From positions 1-64,000 of the forward strand of contig JAAUOU010000005.1 in assembly GCA_012034765.1 (NCBI GenBank): a stretch of DNA of 64,000 nucleotides. The letters are read 5' to 3'. Position 1 is the first letter of the stretch; the number at the start of each line of letters is the position of its first letter. The position numbers and the translations under genes are program-made. Shown here piece by piece: positions 25,791 to 35,400 of this stretch. The stretch is from Pleurocapsaceae cyanobacterium CSU_1_1 (GTDB taxonomy: Bacteria; Cyanobacteriota; Cyanobacteriia; Cyanobacteriales; Xenococcaceae). The notes beneath the pieces are model-generated. The model ran no database searches, was not told where the DNA came from, and saw nothing but the letters and a program-made list of their open reading frames with translations.

Positions 25791-26406
25791 GGATCGCATA
25801 TTGAATACGAGCATAAATGGCTAACTCTGACTCACTATTAATTAATTCTTGGAACTTACTCATAATTCTCGGTAGTAAATCAGGTTGACTCTCTGCCAAA
25901 GTTTTACTCAATGATTCGAGTCCCACAACCGCAGCATAACGCACGACCCATTCTCCATCTTCTGTTGCTAATAAAAGAGTATCTAATACTTTTTCTTGTG
26001 CGCCGAGCGCTTCTTCTGGAGAAAGCTTTGACCAGATAATACTCCCTAATCCTTTAGCTGCCGCACGACGCACGCTTTGAGAAAAATCTGTAACCGCAGC
26101 TTCCAATAATAAATCTAAAGCAGCAGGATCGCCAATCCCTGCAAATACTCTAGTTGCCCAGGCTCTCGCACCGTAATTATAACTGTCTAAATTCTTTAGT
26201 AGATAGTCAACAACAGGCTCGCCAATCTCAATCAAACCGTCTACCGCAGCAACCGCAGCACCAGGATTATTAAAGCCCAACACCTCAACTAAAGTAGGTA
26301 TAGCAGCGCGATCGCCGACTTTGGCTAAGTCTTCGACTGTTTTTAAGAGTAAGTCGGCAGAATCGGCTTGATTTACTGCCTCAATTAATTGTTGAACATT
26401 GGACAT
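25756..26406 (-). CDS. cpcF: CpcF-type HEAT-repeat bilin lyase subunit
   Basis: A 216-residue HEAT-repeat protein of the CpcE/CpcF group: [56 protein letters not shown] and [15 protein letters not shown]. CpcF with CpcE attaches phycocyanobilin to the phycocyanin alpha chain. cpcE and the cpc operon are not in the window, so PecF or another lyase-family protein remains possible. The last about eight residues derive from a GC-rich repeat. Confidence 0.75.
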   Translation of the reverse strand: MSNVQQLIEAVNQADSADLLLKTVEDLAKVGDRAAIPTLVEVLGFNNPGAAVAAVDGLIEIGEPVVDYLLKNLDSYNYGARAWATRVFAGIGDPAALDLLLEAAVTDFSQSVRRAAAKGLGSIIWSKLSPEEALGAQEKVLDTLLLATEDGEWVVRYAAVVGLESLSKTLAESQPDLLPRIMSKFQELINSESELAIYARIQYAIQKLGATGRTRS

Positions 26407-26752
26407 TTTAAAGTCTGCAATATAGCTAGAAAATAATTTTACTATCTGGTTTGTCTCAACTCAATGTTCCTGAGTACTCGATCAAAAGAATTTGTTTATT
26501 TTTAAACTAAAATCAAAGTGTTTTTAGTTTAGGTCAAGAATCCTTTAAAAAATTAGGTTATGAAAGCTTCAATTTAGGTCTTGTTGTCCTTTCGGGAGTG
26601 GGAGCTATTCGTCATAAGACCTAGATCTGTGGCTATTTAATTTTTTCAATTTCCATAGCTTAATTATTGATTAAATCAGACGTATCTTATTTTTAAAGTT
26701 ATTCTGTAAATTAGACAACTAAATTTTAGATATTGTTTTTATATTTCGATAG
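26407..26752. other. 345-base intergenic region with inverted repeats
   Basis: No gene seen. It separates divergent transcripts (CpcF-like minus, TonB-like plus), so both promoters should be here. A perfect 10-bp hairpin lies at 26503-26531 and a long-range pairing TAGGTCTT (26575-26582)/AAGACCTA (26617-26624) encloses 34 bases. Confidence 0.5.
26503..26531. promoter_or_regulatory. perfect 10-bp inverted repeat between divergent genes
   Basis: Arms TAAACTAAAA (26503-26512) and TTTTAGTTTA (26522-26531) around 9 bases. It could be a shared operator; the A/T-rich stem and lack of a downstream gene end make a terminator less likely. Confidence 0.45.
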
Positions 26753-26761
26753 TTGCGGGTT

Positions 26762-28081
26762 ATGTCCTACGAGTCACAATTAGATCATGAATCTGGTAAG
26801 TTAATTAACCCAACACAGCTATGTTTATTGCTGTCAGTTGTGGTTCATCTATTGGTGTTAAAATTTGGCTTGCCGACGTTTAAATTTAACGATGATGATG
26901 GCAAAAGAGAAGTTTCGATCATTGAACTTAATTCAGAACAACAGGCTCGTTTGCCAGATCTTGAGCCTCAATTAAAAACTCCAGATCTTGCTAGCCTCAC
27001 CAATCCTGCTAATTTACCACCCAACTTATTACTGCCTGGAAATGCAGATCCTGCTAATTTACCACCTCTAATTATTCCGCCACCACCACAGTCTAATTTT
27101 CCTCCTTTACCGCCCATAACCGATATTACCCTACCTCCAGTAGGTAATTGGTCTAATTTACCTCTGCCTCCACAAACACAAACAGATCTAGATCCTTCAG
27201 ATTTCAAAATTGAACCAATCAAGCTACCGCCTAATCTGGGTAAAGTTCCCCAGCCATCTACAAAAACCCCAATAGTTAAAACTACCCCAAATCCAGCTAA
27301 TACGGCCAAGCTGCAACCACCTCAAAAGCAACCCGCAACTAAGCCTGAAACTGAACCCAAAACTAAGCCACAGGATACCCCAGAAGTTATTGCTGCCCAA
27401 AAAGTAGCTACATCGCAACAGCGTATTGCTAGCTTGCGCCAAAGCATAACTCCTACCAAGGAGGGGACTAGTAACGAGGAAGCCAGAAACAACTATCTTC
27501 TTTGGGTGGCTAAGGTTAAAGAAATTCAACCAAAAGGAAGTAATCTTCCCGAAGAAATTGAAATTAAAGGTACTTATCCTCGGGATGCCTGTATCGTCAA
27601 ACTCAAAGGCAGTAGCGTTTTTGGTGTAATGGTTAACACCGCAGGCGAAGTTGTTGCTCTTGATTTACTGAAAGGCTCAAAATATCCCATCTTTAATCAA
27701 CAAGCCAATCAAGATCTGCGATCGCGCCTATTTAAGAACGACACAAATAAGCCCAAGCCCTATCAAGTAGAGGTCAATTACGAATACGATCCCGAAATCT
27801 GTCCTTCTTTGACACTACCTTCCATTCGCCAACCTGAAATAAAACAGTCTCCCCAACCTGCGTCTGTGCCTTTACCTAAACCAGCAACACAATCCAAACC
27901 AAAACCCGAACCTGTGCCTGCACCAAAACCAGCAACGCAATCCAAACCAAAACCCGAACCTGTGGCTGCACCAGATAACTCATCACCATCATTAGGCGAT
28001 CGCTTGCGTAATATACCTCTTCCAGATTTAGATCCCGAGCGACTAAAAAACGTTCCTTTACCAGAAAAGCCAGATCTATAA
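26762..28081 (+). CDS. proline-rich TonB-like envelope protein
   Basis: ATG 26762 is preferred over a TTG three codons upstream. The protein has one N-terminal membrane helix (CLLLSVVVHLLVLKFGLP, about 18-36), then a long Pro-rich stretch (about 65-200; NLPPLIIPPPPQ, KPATKPETEPKTKPQ), a compact domain (about 235-360, ASRDACIVKLKGSS-like region around YPRDACIVKLKGSSVFGVMV) and a second Pro/Lys-rich tail containing two copies of PKPATQSKPKPEPV. Helix plus periplasm-spanning Pro-rich segment plus C-terminal region resembles TonB, which couples inner-membrane energy to outer-membrane receptors. No ExbB/ExbD or receptor is nearby, so the partner is unknown. Confidence 0.7.
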   Translation: MSYESQLDHESGKLINPTQLCLLLSVVVHLLVLKFGLPTFKFNDDDGKREVSIIELNSEQQARLPDLEPQLKTPDLASLTNPANLPPNLLLPGNADPANLPPLIIPPPPQSNFPPLPPITDITLPPVGNWSNLPLPPQTQTDLDPSDFKIEPIKLPPNLGKVPQPSTKTPIVKTTPNPANTAKLQPPQKQPATKPETEPKTKPQDTPEVIAAQKVATSQQRIASLRQSITPTKEGTSNEEARNNYLLWVAKVKEIQPKGSNLPEEIEIKGTYPRDACIVKLKGSSVFGVMVNTAGEVVALDLLKGSKYPIFNQQANQDLRSRLFKNDTNKPKPYQVEVNYEYDPEICPSLTLPSIRQPEIKQSPQPASVPLPKPATQSKPKPEPVPAPKPATQSKPKPEPVAAPDNSSPSLGDRLRNIPLPDLDPERLKNVPLPEKPDL

Positions 28082-28093
28082 ACTAGATTTCTT

Positions 28094-29365
28094 TTACTGT
28101 GGTCGTTCAGACGAGCTAAACAAGCGAAAATAAGTAGAGGTGAAAAATTCTTTAAAGGGAAAAAAGATAAAAGTTAAAGGATTAATCGTCACAATAATGT
28201 TGCGTATATCTCGACGGGCTAAGTTAACAATCTGTTTTGCTACCCATTCAGGCGACATCACCCCAACAGGATTAAGCTGACTTTTAAAAGGGCCTAGAAT
28301 CAACTTCCGCACCATGCAGGGAGCATCTAAACGACGCAGGGTGACCAGTTCGCCGATCGCCCTTTTACTCAGTTCATAGAGAGGACTAAAAGCAGGATTG
28401 ACCTCTGCTTCTGAAGTATTGACCCAGACTTCTTTGCGAATCATGTCGCGATCGCTTTTTACGGTTTGGAAAAACAACTCCATTAAACGTAGAGTAGAAA
28501 AAGTGTTGATTTCATAAGATTGAGCGATCGCCTTGTGATCTCTTTGACCATAGACGTTGACTCCATGATTGAGGATTAAAATATCAACTTTCTCTAACTC
28601 AGAATGCAATTCCTCTTCTTGTCCCGTTTGCCAAGATAGAGTTTTAATGGGGAGCTTTTCTGAACCAATTTCTAGCTCGATCTCTGTCTCAGACGAGGTT
28701 AAAGCGATTACTTTTGCCCCAGCCAAGTGCAGTTGAGTTAATAAAGCTCTGCCCAGAGTTCCTGATGCTCCTGTAACGGCAATGCGTTTATGCTTGAGCG
28801 ACAGCGCTGTACCCAAAAGTTTATCTACCACCGTCAAAGTTCCAGAAAAATAAGCATCTTGATTATCAAAATGATGTCGCCAGTGATAAGGACGATTAAC
28901 TAACCAGCGTGAAGGTAGGGTAGTAAATTCTCCTGGTCGATGAGTCACGTCTGTTAATTCATCTACCCAAGGAATACCCAATCCACGAGCGATCGCTCCT
29001 AACAAAAAGCTCAGAGTGTAAACAGAGCCTGTCCATGCTGCCCACTGAGGCATAATGTTTCCATTATTGATCAGCGCCCAAGGTAGGATGCTTAATGCCA
29101 ACATAACCAGAGCTTCGGGAACATCATTGTACCAATGCGCCTGACGATAAATCGTATCGCTAACTACTGATAAATCGGGGCGAAAAACTTTGTGATGCCA
29201 GACATGAAGACGATATAAGGGTTGCCAGAGATGAGACAGGGTATGATACAAATCTCTGACTAATTCTACCCATAATACTGAGGCTAAAGCGATCGCCAAA
29301 CCCCCAAGCCAACTGCCGATCATCATGTTGTAATAACTTAAATTAAATTTAGAAAAATTAAACAA
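28094..29365 (-). CDS. bifunctional sterol desaturase/fatty-acid hydroxylase plus short-chain dehydrogenase
   Basis: A 423-residue fusion. The N-terminal membrane half has the di-iron histidine motifs of the fatty-acid hydroxylase family (LYRLHVWHHKVF near 48-59; YHWRHHFDN near 160). The C-terminal half (about 195-400) is an SDR with VTGASGTLGRALL and YELSKRA, the YxxxK catalytic pair. Such fusions are widespread in cyanobacteria. Substrate is unknown; a lipid hydroxylation and oxidation sequence is a reasonable inference. Confidence 0.85.
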   Translation of the reverse strand: MFNFSKFNLSYYNMMIGSWLGGLAIALASVLWVELVRDLYHTLSHLWQPLYRLHVWHHKVFRPDLSVVSDTIYRQAHWYNDVPEALVMLALSILPWALINNGNIMPQWAAWTGSVYTLSFLLGAIARGLGIPWVDELTDVTHRPGEFTTLPSRWLVNRPYHWRHHFDNQDAYFSGTLTVVDKLLGTALSLKHKRIAVTGASGTLGRALLTQLHLAGAKVIALTSSETEIELEIGSEKLPIKTLSWQTGQEEELHSELEKVDILILNHGVNVYGQRDHKAIAQSYEINTFSTLRLMELFFQTVKSDRDMIRKEVWVNTSEAEVNPAFSPLYELSKRAIGELVTLRRLDAPCMVRKLILGPFKSQLNPVGVMSPEWVAKQIVNLARRDIRNIIVTINPLTFIFFPFKEFFTSTYFRLFSSSERPQ

Positions 29366-29606
29366 TTAAACTATTGCTGCTACTTACTTTAACCAAAAAC
29401 CAGCCAGAGAACCAATAAAGTTAAGATATTAGTCCCTGGGCAAACTTAACTTTTGTCAAGAAAGTTTACAATTTTCGCTACAATTGACCCAGGACGATTG
29501 ACAATGATTTGATTGCTGATTTGAAATATCAAGGACACAATTAAGTAATTCGTAGCCTTGGAATCGCAGAAATTTTATAGCCTAGCGCAGATTTAAAAAC
29601 ATAATT

Positions 29607-31040
29607 ATGACAGAGAATTACTGGCCAAAAGAAAAATCCGATCCAGATTTAGACCCCATTAATTCTCTTTTAGCTGAATTATCTGACCCCGAAATTGCCG
29701 AAGAAGAGTTTCGGGAAGATTTTTTTCAGGGTTTAGCAGGACGTAGACAGAAGGCTGCTTTTTTACTGACGACAGTTTGGCTAACTGTAATCATACTGCA
29801 TCTAGTTAGCTGGGGGATCTGGTTGGTTTGGGGCTTTACGTCTTTGGCGGGGATGCAAATATTACGCTATCTATTTGCTAAATCAGATGATGTACCTAAC
29901 CCCATCCCCGATGAGTGTTTGACCGATGCGCCCCTAGTCTCCCTGTTGGTAGCAGCCAAGAATGAAGAAGTTGTGATCGGTAATTTGGTAGCAATGCTCT
30001 GTAACCTAGATTATCCAGCCGATAAATATGAAGTTTGGGCAATTGACGATCGCAGTACTGATAATACTCCAGCAATTTTAGATCGACTAGCTACGGAATA
30101 TCCTCAACTAAAAGTAGTCCATCGGCCAGTTAATGCGGGGGGGGGCAAGTCAGGAGCATTAAATCAGGTAATTCCGCAAACTTTTGGTGATATTATCGGC
30201 GTATTTGATGCCGATGCCAAGGTTTCTCCAGACCTACTAAAAAGAGTAGTACCACTGTTTGATAATACTCAAATGGGAGCCGTCCAGGTTAGAAAAGCGA
30301 TCGCTAACTCGGAGGAAAACTTGTGGACGAAGGGACAAGCAGCCGAAATGGCTTTAGATAGCTATGTCCAGCAACAGCGTATCGCCGTCGGCGGTATTGG
30401 CGAATTAAGAGGTAATGGTCAGTTTGTAAGCCGTATCGCCCTCAATAGCTGTGGTGGTTGGAATGAAGAAACCATTACCGATGATTTAGACCTTACCGTT
30501 CGTCTTCATTTGGATAATTGGAAAATTGGTTTTCTGCTCACTCCTCCCGTCTTAGAAGAAGGAGTAACTAAAGCCTCTTCCTTATGGCATCAGCGCAATC
30601 GTTGGGCAGAAGGAGGCTATCAGCGCTATCTCGACTATTGGCGCTATATTTTCCGCACGCCGATGGGATTTGGCAAAAGAATCGATCTACTCTGCTGGAT
30701 GCTGCTACAATACCTTGTTCCCGCAGCTAACGTACCTGATGGAATTATGGCGATCGCCCGTCACCGTTTACCCATCCTCAGTCCTGTGACCGCTTTACTG
30801 TTTGCCTGGGGTTTTGTGGGAATGTTGCGGGGATTAGTTCGCGTGCAAAATGCATCTGGCAAGGCAATCAATGTAGCCGATCTACTGAAGATTATGGGTC
30901 AATCTTTACGGGGTTTAGTTTATATGCTCCATTGGCAAATAGTTATGTTTAGCGTCACGGCGAGAATGTCCATCCGTCCCAAACGCTTAAAGTGGGTCAA
31001 AACCGTGCATGAAGGTTCTGCTAGCTTAAATAATAGCTAA
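29607..31040 (+). CDS. mgdA: MgdA-type glycosyltransferase, monoglucosyldiacylglycerol synthase
   Basis: A 477-residue GT2-family membrane enzyme with helices near 55-90 and in the C-terminal third. It shows VSLLVAAKNEEVVIGNL, VWAIDDRSTDN, the DxD-like VFDADAKV, TDDLDLTVRL and HQRNRWAEGG, i.e. the D, D, D, (Q/R)xxRW set of processive-type GT2 enzymes. Length and layout match the cyanobacterial enzyme (Synechocystis Sll1377) that makes the glucolipid precursor of galactolipids. Another GT2 role cannot be excluded. Confidence 0.78.
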   Translation: MTENYWPKEKSDPDLDPINSLLAELSDPEIAEEEFREDFFQGLAGRRQKAAFLLTTVWLTVIILHLVSWGIWLVWGFTSLAGMQILRYLFAKSDDVPNPIPDECLTDAPLVSLLVAAKNEEVVIGNLVAMLCNLDYPADKYEVWAIDDRSTDNTPAILDRLATEYPQLKVVHRPVNAGGGKSGALNQVIPQTFGDIIGVFDADAKVSPDLLKRVVPLFDNTQMGAVQVRKAIANSEENLWTKGQAAEMALDSYVQQQRIAVGGIGELRGNGQFVSRIALNSCGGWNEETITDDLDLTVRLHLDNWKIGFLLTPPVLEEGVTKASSLWHQRNRWAEGGYQRYLDYWRYIFRTPMGFGKRIDLLCWMLLQYLVPAANVPDGIMAIARHRLPILSPVTALLFAWGFVGMLRGLVRVQNASGKAINVADLLKIMGQSLRGLVYMLHWQIVMFSVTARMSIRPKRLKWVKTVHEGSASLNNS

Positions 31041-31064
31041 AATAATCAAGATCAGGAATTATTC

Positions 31065-31262
31065 ATGAGCGATTTATTTAACCATAACCAGCAAATAAAT
31101 TCAGATTTAACTTCAATTCAAGAGCCGATCGCCAATGCACCAAAAGAAGTAAAACAGTTAATTGAACAGGTTTTGCAGTTAGAAAAAGACAAGCTGTATT
31201 TAAAAACTCCGCGTAATATTAATGATGATATTCTCAATATTATTAAACATATTGTGCAATGA
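31065..31262 (+). CDS. 65-residue partner protein of the SMC-like ATPase
   Basis: A small helical protein (KEVKQLIEQVLQLEKDKLYL) of unknown family, possibly coiled-coil. Its stop TGA overlaps the start of the ATPase gene (ATGA at 31259-31262), indicating tight translational coupling and probably a physical partnership. It starts 25 bases after mgdA. Confidence 0.65.
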   Translation: MSDLFNHNQQINSDLTSIQEPIANAPKEVKQLIEQVLQLEKDKLYLKTPRNINDDILNIIKHIVQ

Positions 31263-33331
31263 AGTTAAATTACCTGCAACTGTGTAACTTTCGCCAGTTT
31301 TATGGCAAAACCCCACAGATTAAGTTTGCTAGCGGGGAAAGAAACACCACCGTCGTCTACGGCAATAATGGTGCAGGTAAGACTTCTATTCTCAATGCTT
31401 TTACCTGGGTACTCTATGAAAAGTTTACGGCAGCTTTTGCTTCACCAGAATTATTAGTTAATCAAAGATCTCTTGCCGAAGCAGCGCCAGAGCAAGCAGT
31501 AGAATGTTGGGTTGAGCTACAGTTTGAACGCGATCGCAAGATCTATCAATTAAAGCGCAAGTGTTACGCCAGCAAGAATGCTCAACATCAGATTAGCTAT
31601 ACTCAGGCTAATTTATTTATGCTGGTTGCAGGCGATGATGGACGTTGGTATCCGCCTCTAGAGTCGCCAGAAGATATAATTAATCGCATCCTACCCGCTA
31701 GTTTACATCAGTATTTTTTCTTTGACGGGGAAAGAATCGATGGTTTTTTCCGTCAAAATCATAACTCCAATATTGCCGAAGATACGAAGGAGTTACTAGG
31801 AGTTAAGGTTTTAGATCGGGGAATTGAACATTTAAAAAAAGCTAAAAGAAGTCTGCAAGAGGAGTTGGCAGAATTAGGCGATGCTCAAACTAAGCAGCTA
31901 TTAAGACAGCAAATCAATTTAGAGCAAGATCTTGAAGCGATTAAACAATTAATTGCCAAAATCACTAAAGAAGTAGCTGAGTTGGAACAGCGTAAAGCAA
32001 CTTTATCACGACAGCTATTAGAAATTAGTGGGGTTGATGAGATCCAAAAACTTAAGCTTAAGTTAGTTAAACAGCAGAAATTAATCAAGCAAAATTTGCT
32101 CCAAAGTAAAAAAGAACTAAAAAAGTTATTGTCACAGGATAGCTATGTAGTTTTTCTCCCGCCTATCAGCGATCGCTTTATTACCTTACTGCAAACATTG
32201 CGCGATCGCGGACAGCTTTCAAGTGGACTCAAACAAGAATTTATTCAGCAACTACTAGAACAACAGCGCTGTCTTTGTGGCGAGACTCTTATTCCCAACA
32301 GCGATACTTACAACAACGTTAAGTTATGGCTGGAAAAAGCGGAATTAAAAAACATTGAAGAATCAGCAATTCGTTTAGAGACGCAGGTAAACACAATTAA
32401 ATCTCAATCGGCTAATTTTTGGCAGCAGCTAGATCGACAACAGGCAGAAATTAAGCAGCAATATCTCGAACTTAATCGCCTAGAAACGGAGACAGAGCAA
32501 GCAAATAAACAATTAAATAGCTATCCAAATCGAGATGCCCAACAGCTACAGCAAAACATTGAGACAATTGAAGAAAGAATTAAAGCTCTAATTTTAGAAC
32601 AGGGTGAAAACCAACAACAGCAGAGCGATCGCACTCAACAATTAGAGCAATTAAGCCAACAGATCGCTCGACATCAGCTAACCGAAACTAAACAAAAGCT
32701 AGCTCAAACCAGAATTGCGGTTACGGAGGAAGCGATTTCTAGGCTGCATGAAGTTAGAAGTCGTCTTGAACAGCAGTTTCGTCTGGCTTTGGAACAGAAA
32801 GTGCAGGAAATTTTTAGCTTTATTTCCTTTACTCCTTATCTTCCCAAACTGAGCAGCGATTATAAATTAACCCTAATCGAGAATACTTCGGGGATCGCTG
32901 CACCTGTGGCGGCATCGACGGGAGAAAACCAGATTTTAAGCCTGTCGTTTATTGGTGGCATCATCGATCGCGTTAGACAATGGAGTGAAGGCAATAGTTT
33001 AGTGGGTTATGACAGCAGCACTTTTCCCATTGTGATGGATTCTCCTTTTGGCAGCCTAGACCAAATCTATCGTCGACAGGTAGCTACAGCAATTCCTCAA
33101 CTAGCAAATCAACTAATTATTTTAGTTACTAAAACTCAATGGCAGGGAGAGGTAGAACAAGCAACACAATCTTTAATTGGGCAAGAATATGTGCTAACCT
33201 ACTACTCCCCAAAACAGAACTGTAAGCCAGATCATCTCGAATTAAATCAACAAGATTATCTGTTGGTTAAACCCAGCTTGAATAATTTTGAATATACAAA
33301 AATCGTTCCCATCAAAAGCGTAGATCAATAA
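31259..33331 (+). CDS. SMC/DndD-like AAA ATPase with coiled coil and Cys motif
   Basis: A 690-residue RecF/SMC-type ATPase. Residues about 1-130 hold LNYLQLCNFRQFYG and Walker A VYGNNGAGKTSILNAF; QYFFFDGERIDGFF (about 155-168) is typical of DndD. Long coiled coils (about 190-300 and 370-520) flank a hinge with CLCGET, a CxC resembling a zinc hook. The C-terminal part has ASTGENQILSLSFIGG (signature) and FPIVMDSPFGSLD (Walker B). DndD belongs to DNA phosphorothioation systems, but no dndABCE genes are adjacent. With the coupled 65-residue protein it may be a stand-alone DNA repair or defence module. Confidence 0.83.
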   Translation: MKLNYLQLCNFRQFYGKTPQIKFASGERNTTVVYGNNGAGKTSILNAFTWVLYEKFTAAFASPELLVNQRSLAEAAPEQAVECWVELQFERDRKIYQLKRKCYASKNAQHQISYTQANLFMLVAGDDGRWYPPLESPEDIINRILPASLHQYFFFDGERIDGFFRQNHNSNIAEDTKELLGVKVLDRGIEHLKKAKRSLQEELAELGDAQTKQLLRQQINLEQDLEAIKQLIAKITKEVAELEQRKATLSRQLLEISGVDEIQKLKLKLVKQQKLIKQNLLQSKKELKKLLSQDSYVVFLPPISDRFITLLQTLRDRGQLSSGLKQEFIQQLLEQQRCLCGETLIPNSDTYNNVKLWLEKAELKNIEESAIRLETQVNTIKSQSANFWQQLDRQQAEIKQQYLELNRLETETEQANKQLNSYPNRDAQQLQQNIETIEERIKALILEQGENQQQQSDRTQQLEQLSQQIARHQLTETKQKLAQTRIAVTEEAISRLHEVRSRLEQQFRLALEQKVQEIFSFISFTPYLPKLSSDYKLTLIENTSGIAAPVAASTGENQILSLSFIGGIIDRVRQWSEGNSLVGYDSSTFPIVMDSPFGSLDQIYRRQVATAIPQLANQLIILVTKTQWQGEVEQATQSLIGQEYVLTYYSPKQNCKPDHLELNQQDYLLVKPSLNNFEYTKIVPIKSVDQ

Positions 33332-33432
33332 CTGTTTTTCACTGTGATGACTGCAAAACTTAAGTTATAACTGTGTGTAAACAGATTGTTATTTTGCTTG
33401 GCTATAGGGGTAGATATAGGAGTGAAGGAAAA

Positions 33433-34062
33433 ATGCTTTTCTTAGATCATACACAGGTACAGTATTGTAAAATACAAAGCGGAGATCAAACATTATCGGG
33501 CTTAATTTATAACAAAAATCTGTTTATTAGAGAAAAATCCTTCCCCAAGGAAGAAATAGAGGCTGCAATCAAAGAGTGCCGTGAAGAATATCTAGACCAC
33601 GAAGAGCGATCTCAAATTGCCACCTTACTAGTCAAAGGTAGGAACAGTGTGGGGATCTGGATGCAAAATAACAAGTATAAATCTAATATTATTCCTGGCT
33701 CTAGTGAGCAAACAACAGCTAAATCTCAACCCTCTGCTGATAATTCTCAACCCAAGGGTAATGCTCAAAGGATTAGTCTCAGACAGTTAGCGATTGAAAT
33801 GCATTCAGAAAGAGGGGTAGAAATTAAAACCCGACGACATAAATTAATGCTCTTTCAACGCTGTTTTTTGGGTAATGAAGCCGTCGATTGGCTCGTCAAT
33901 CAGGTAAAAATATCCCGAGAAGATGCGATTGTTTTAGGTCAAAAAATGCTGGATAAAGGCATTTTTCAACATGTCGCTAATGAACATCAATTTAAAGATG
34001 AGCCTCTTTTTTATCGTTTCAATGAAGATCAGGGTAAAAGTATTTGGAATAGTTCAGTCTAA
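33433..34062 (+). CDS. DEP-domain protein
   Basis: ATG 33433 follows AAGGAA and fits better than an upstream GTG at 33373. The 209-residue protein has an uncharacterised N-terminal half (MLFLDHTQVQYCKIQSGDQT), a polar linker and a C-terminal DEP domain (about 120-200; GVEIKTRRHKLMLFQRCFLG, EAVDWLVNQVKISREDAIVL). DEP domains mediate membrane or partner binding in signalling proteins. Target unknown. Confidence 0.8.
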   Translation: MLFLDHTQVQYCKIQSGDQTLSGLIYNKNLFIREKSFPKEEIEAAIKECREEYLDHEERSQIATLLVKGRNSVGIWMQNNKYKSNIIPGSSEQTTAKSQPSADNSQPKGNAQRISLRQLAIEMHSERGVEIKTRRHKLMLFQRCFLGNEAVDWLVNQVKISREDAIVLGQKMLDKGIFQHVANEHQFKDEPLFYRFNEDQGKSIWNSSV

Positions 34063-34090
34063 TCGTATCTAAAATGTTTGCTCAAGAATC

Positions 34091-35317
34091 CTAAACCAAA
34101 AAATCGATTTTGTTAGTTAGTTGAAAATTGGGGAAAACTTGATTTAGGCGATCGCTAGGAACAGATAGGTGCTGCTGTAGAATTGAGGAGAATACTTCTC
34201 TAAAATCGGTGGTAACAGGTAAATCTCGGTTTTGATATAGTGCCGACTGATCTAAGCCCACCCACTCACCATAGACATTGCCTCCACGTACTGCGCCTCC
34301 TAGAAGCCACATTGCGTTGCCGTAACCGTGATCTGTTCCTTTATTGCCGTTTTCTCTTACTGTTCTGCCAAACTCAGACATCACCACAATGACAGTATCG
34401 GCAAAAATTGGTTTTAGCCCGTGAGCTAAAGTGGCTAGACCTTCCCCTAAAGAGGGTAATAAACGATCTAACAGAGGATTTTGATTCACATGGCTATCCC
34501 AACCGCCAATTTCCATAAAGGCTAATTGTGTCTTAGCATTCCCTACCATCAGTTTTGCCACCTCAGCAGCATCATCAACAAAGGCGTTAACGCTTTTTGC
34601 TCCCCGTGAAGCCTCGATCATCTCTTGACCCAACTCCGATGTTATTATATCTCTAGCTTTACTGCCAGTTTGATATGCCTTGCTCAATGGATCGCTGCCA
34701 CTATATAGCTTACTAAAAGCTGCTCGAATCAAAGGACGATCTGTGGGAATTGGCGCTACGGAATTTTTACCTGGTTTGAAACTAGCGATCGCCATTTTAC
34801 CCTTAAGAATATAAGGAGTCGTTACCCCAACATTAATAGCCTGAGTGGGTGTATCTTGAGGTAACTGAGCTAACAGTCGATTCAGCCAGCCATCAGGGGT
34901 ATTTTTTACGCCTGGAGTACCGTTTTCTAGATAATCTTGAGCCTGAAAATGCGATCGCTCCAGTACAGGAGAACCACTAGCATGTACAAACGCTAATTGC
35001 TTATTCTGCCAGAAAGGTATTAGCTCTTTGAGTTGGGGATGTAAACCAAAAAAGCCATCGAGATCGATTGTGCCATTGGGCTGCTGTGGATAGGGTACGG
35101 CGATCGTTGGTCTAGCTTCATAATATTCTGCTGCTTGATGGGGAATGACAATATTCAAGCCATCAACTGCGCCTCTGAGAAACACCACCACCAAACGCTT
35201 GCGGTTATTAGGGTTATTAGTATTTGGCTGTTGCGCCACCCAGCTATTACACCCGATTGGCAATAACATTCCTCCCGTTGCTAAACCCGCCGCCGTCAAA
35301 AAACTTCTTCTTCGCAT
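34091..35317 (-). CDS. DUF1501 family exported protein
   Basis: A 408-residue protein with a Tat-like leader (MRRRSFLTAAGLATGGMLL) and a possible lipobox-like Cys (IGCNS). The body matches DUF1501 (PF07394), sulfatase-like alpha/beta proteins: KRLVVVFLRGAVDGLNIVIP, VVMSEFGRTVRENGNKGTDHGYGN. DUF1501 genes are nearly always paired with DUF1800, as here (the DUF1800 gene ends 83 bases upstream on the same strand). Function unknown. Confidence 0.9.
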   Translation of the reverse strand: MRRRSFLTAAGLATGGMLLPIGCNSWVAQQPNTNNPNNRKRLVVVFLRGAVDGLNIVIPHQAAEYYEARPTIAVPYPQQPNGTIDLDGFFGLHPQLKELIPFWQNKQLAFVHASGSPVLERSHFQAQDYLENGTPGVKNTPDGWLNRLLAQLPQDTPTQAINVGVTTPYILKGKMAIASFKPGKNSVAPIPTDRPLIRAAFSKLYSGSDPLSKAYQTGSKARDIITSELGQEMIEASRGAKSVNAFVDDAAEVAKLMVGNAKTQLAFMEIGGWDSHVNQNPLLDRLLPSLGEGLATLAHGLKPIFADTVIVVMSEFGRTVRENGNKGTDHGYGNAMWLLGGAVRGGNVYGEWVGLDQSALYQNRDLPVTTDFREVFSSILQQHLSVPSDRLNQVFPNFQLTNKIDFLV

Positions 35318-35400
35318 CTCTGTTTATTCTCTCAATGATCTTAATGATTTAAGCTACCGATAAATTACAATTCCTCCCCATCTCCCCATCTCCCTATTAA

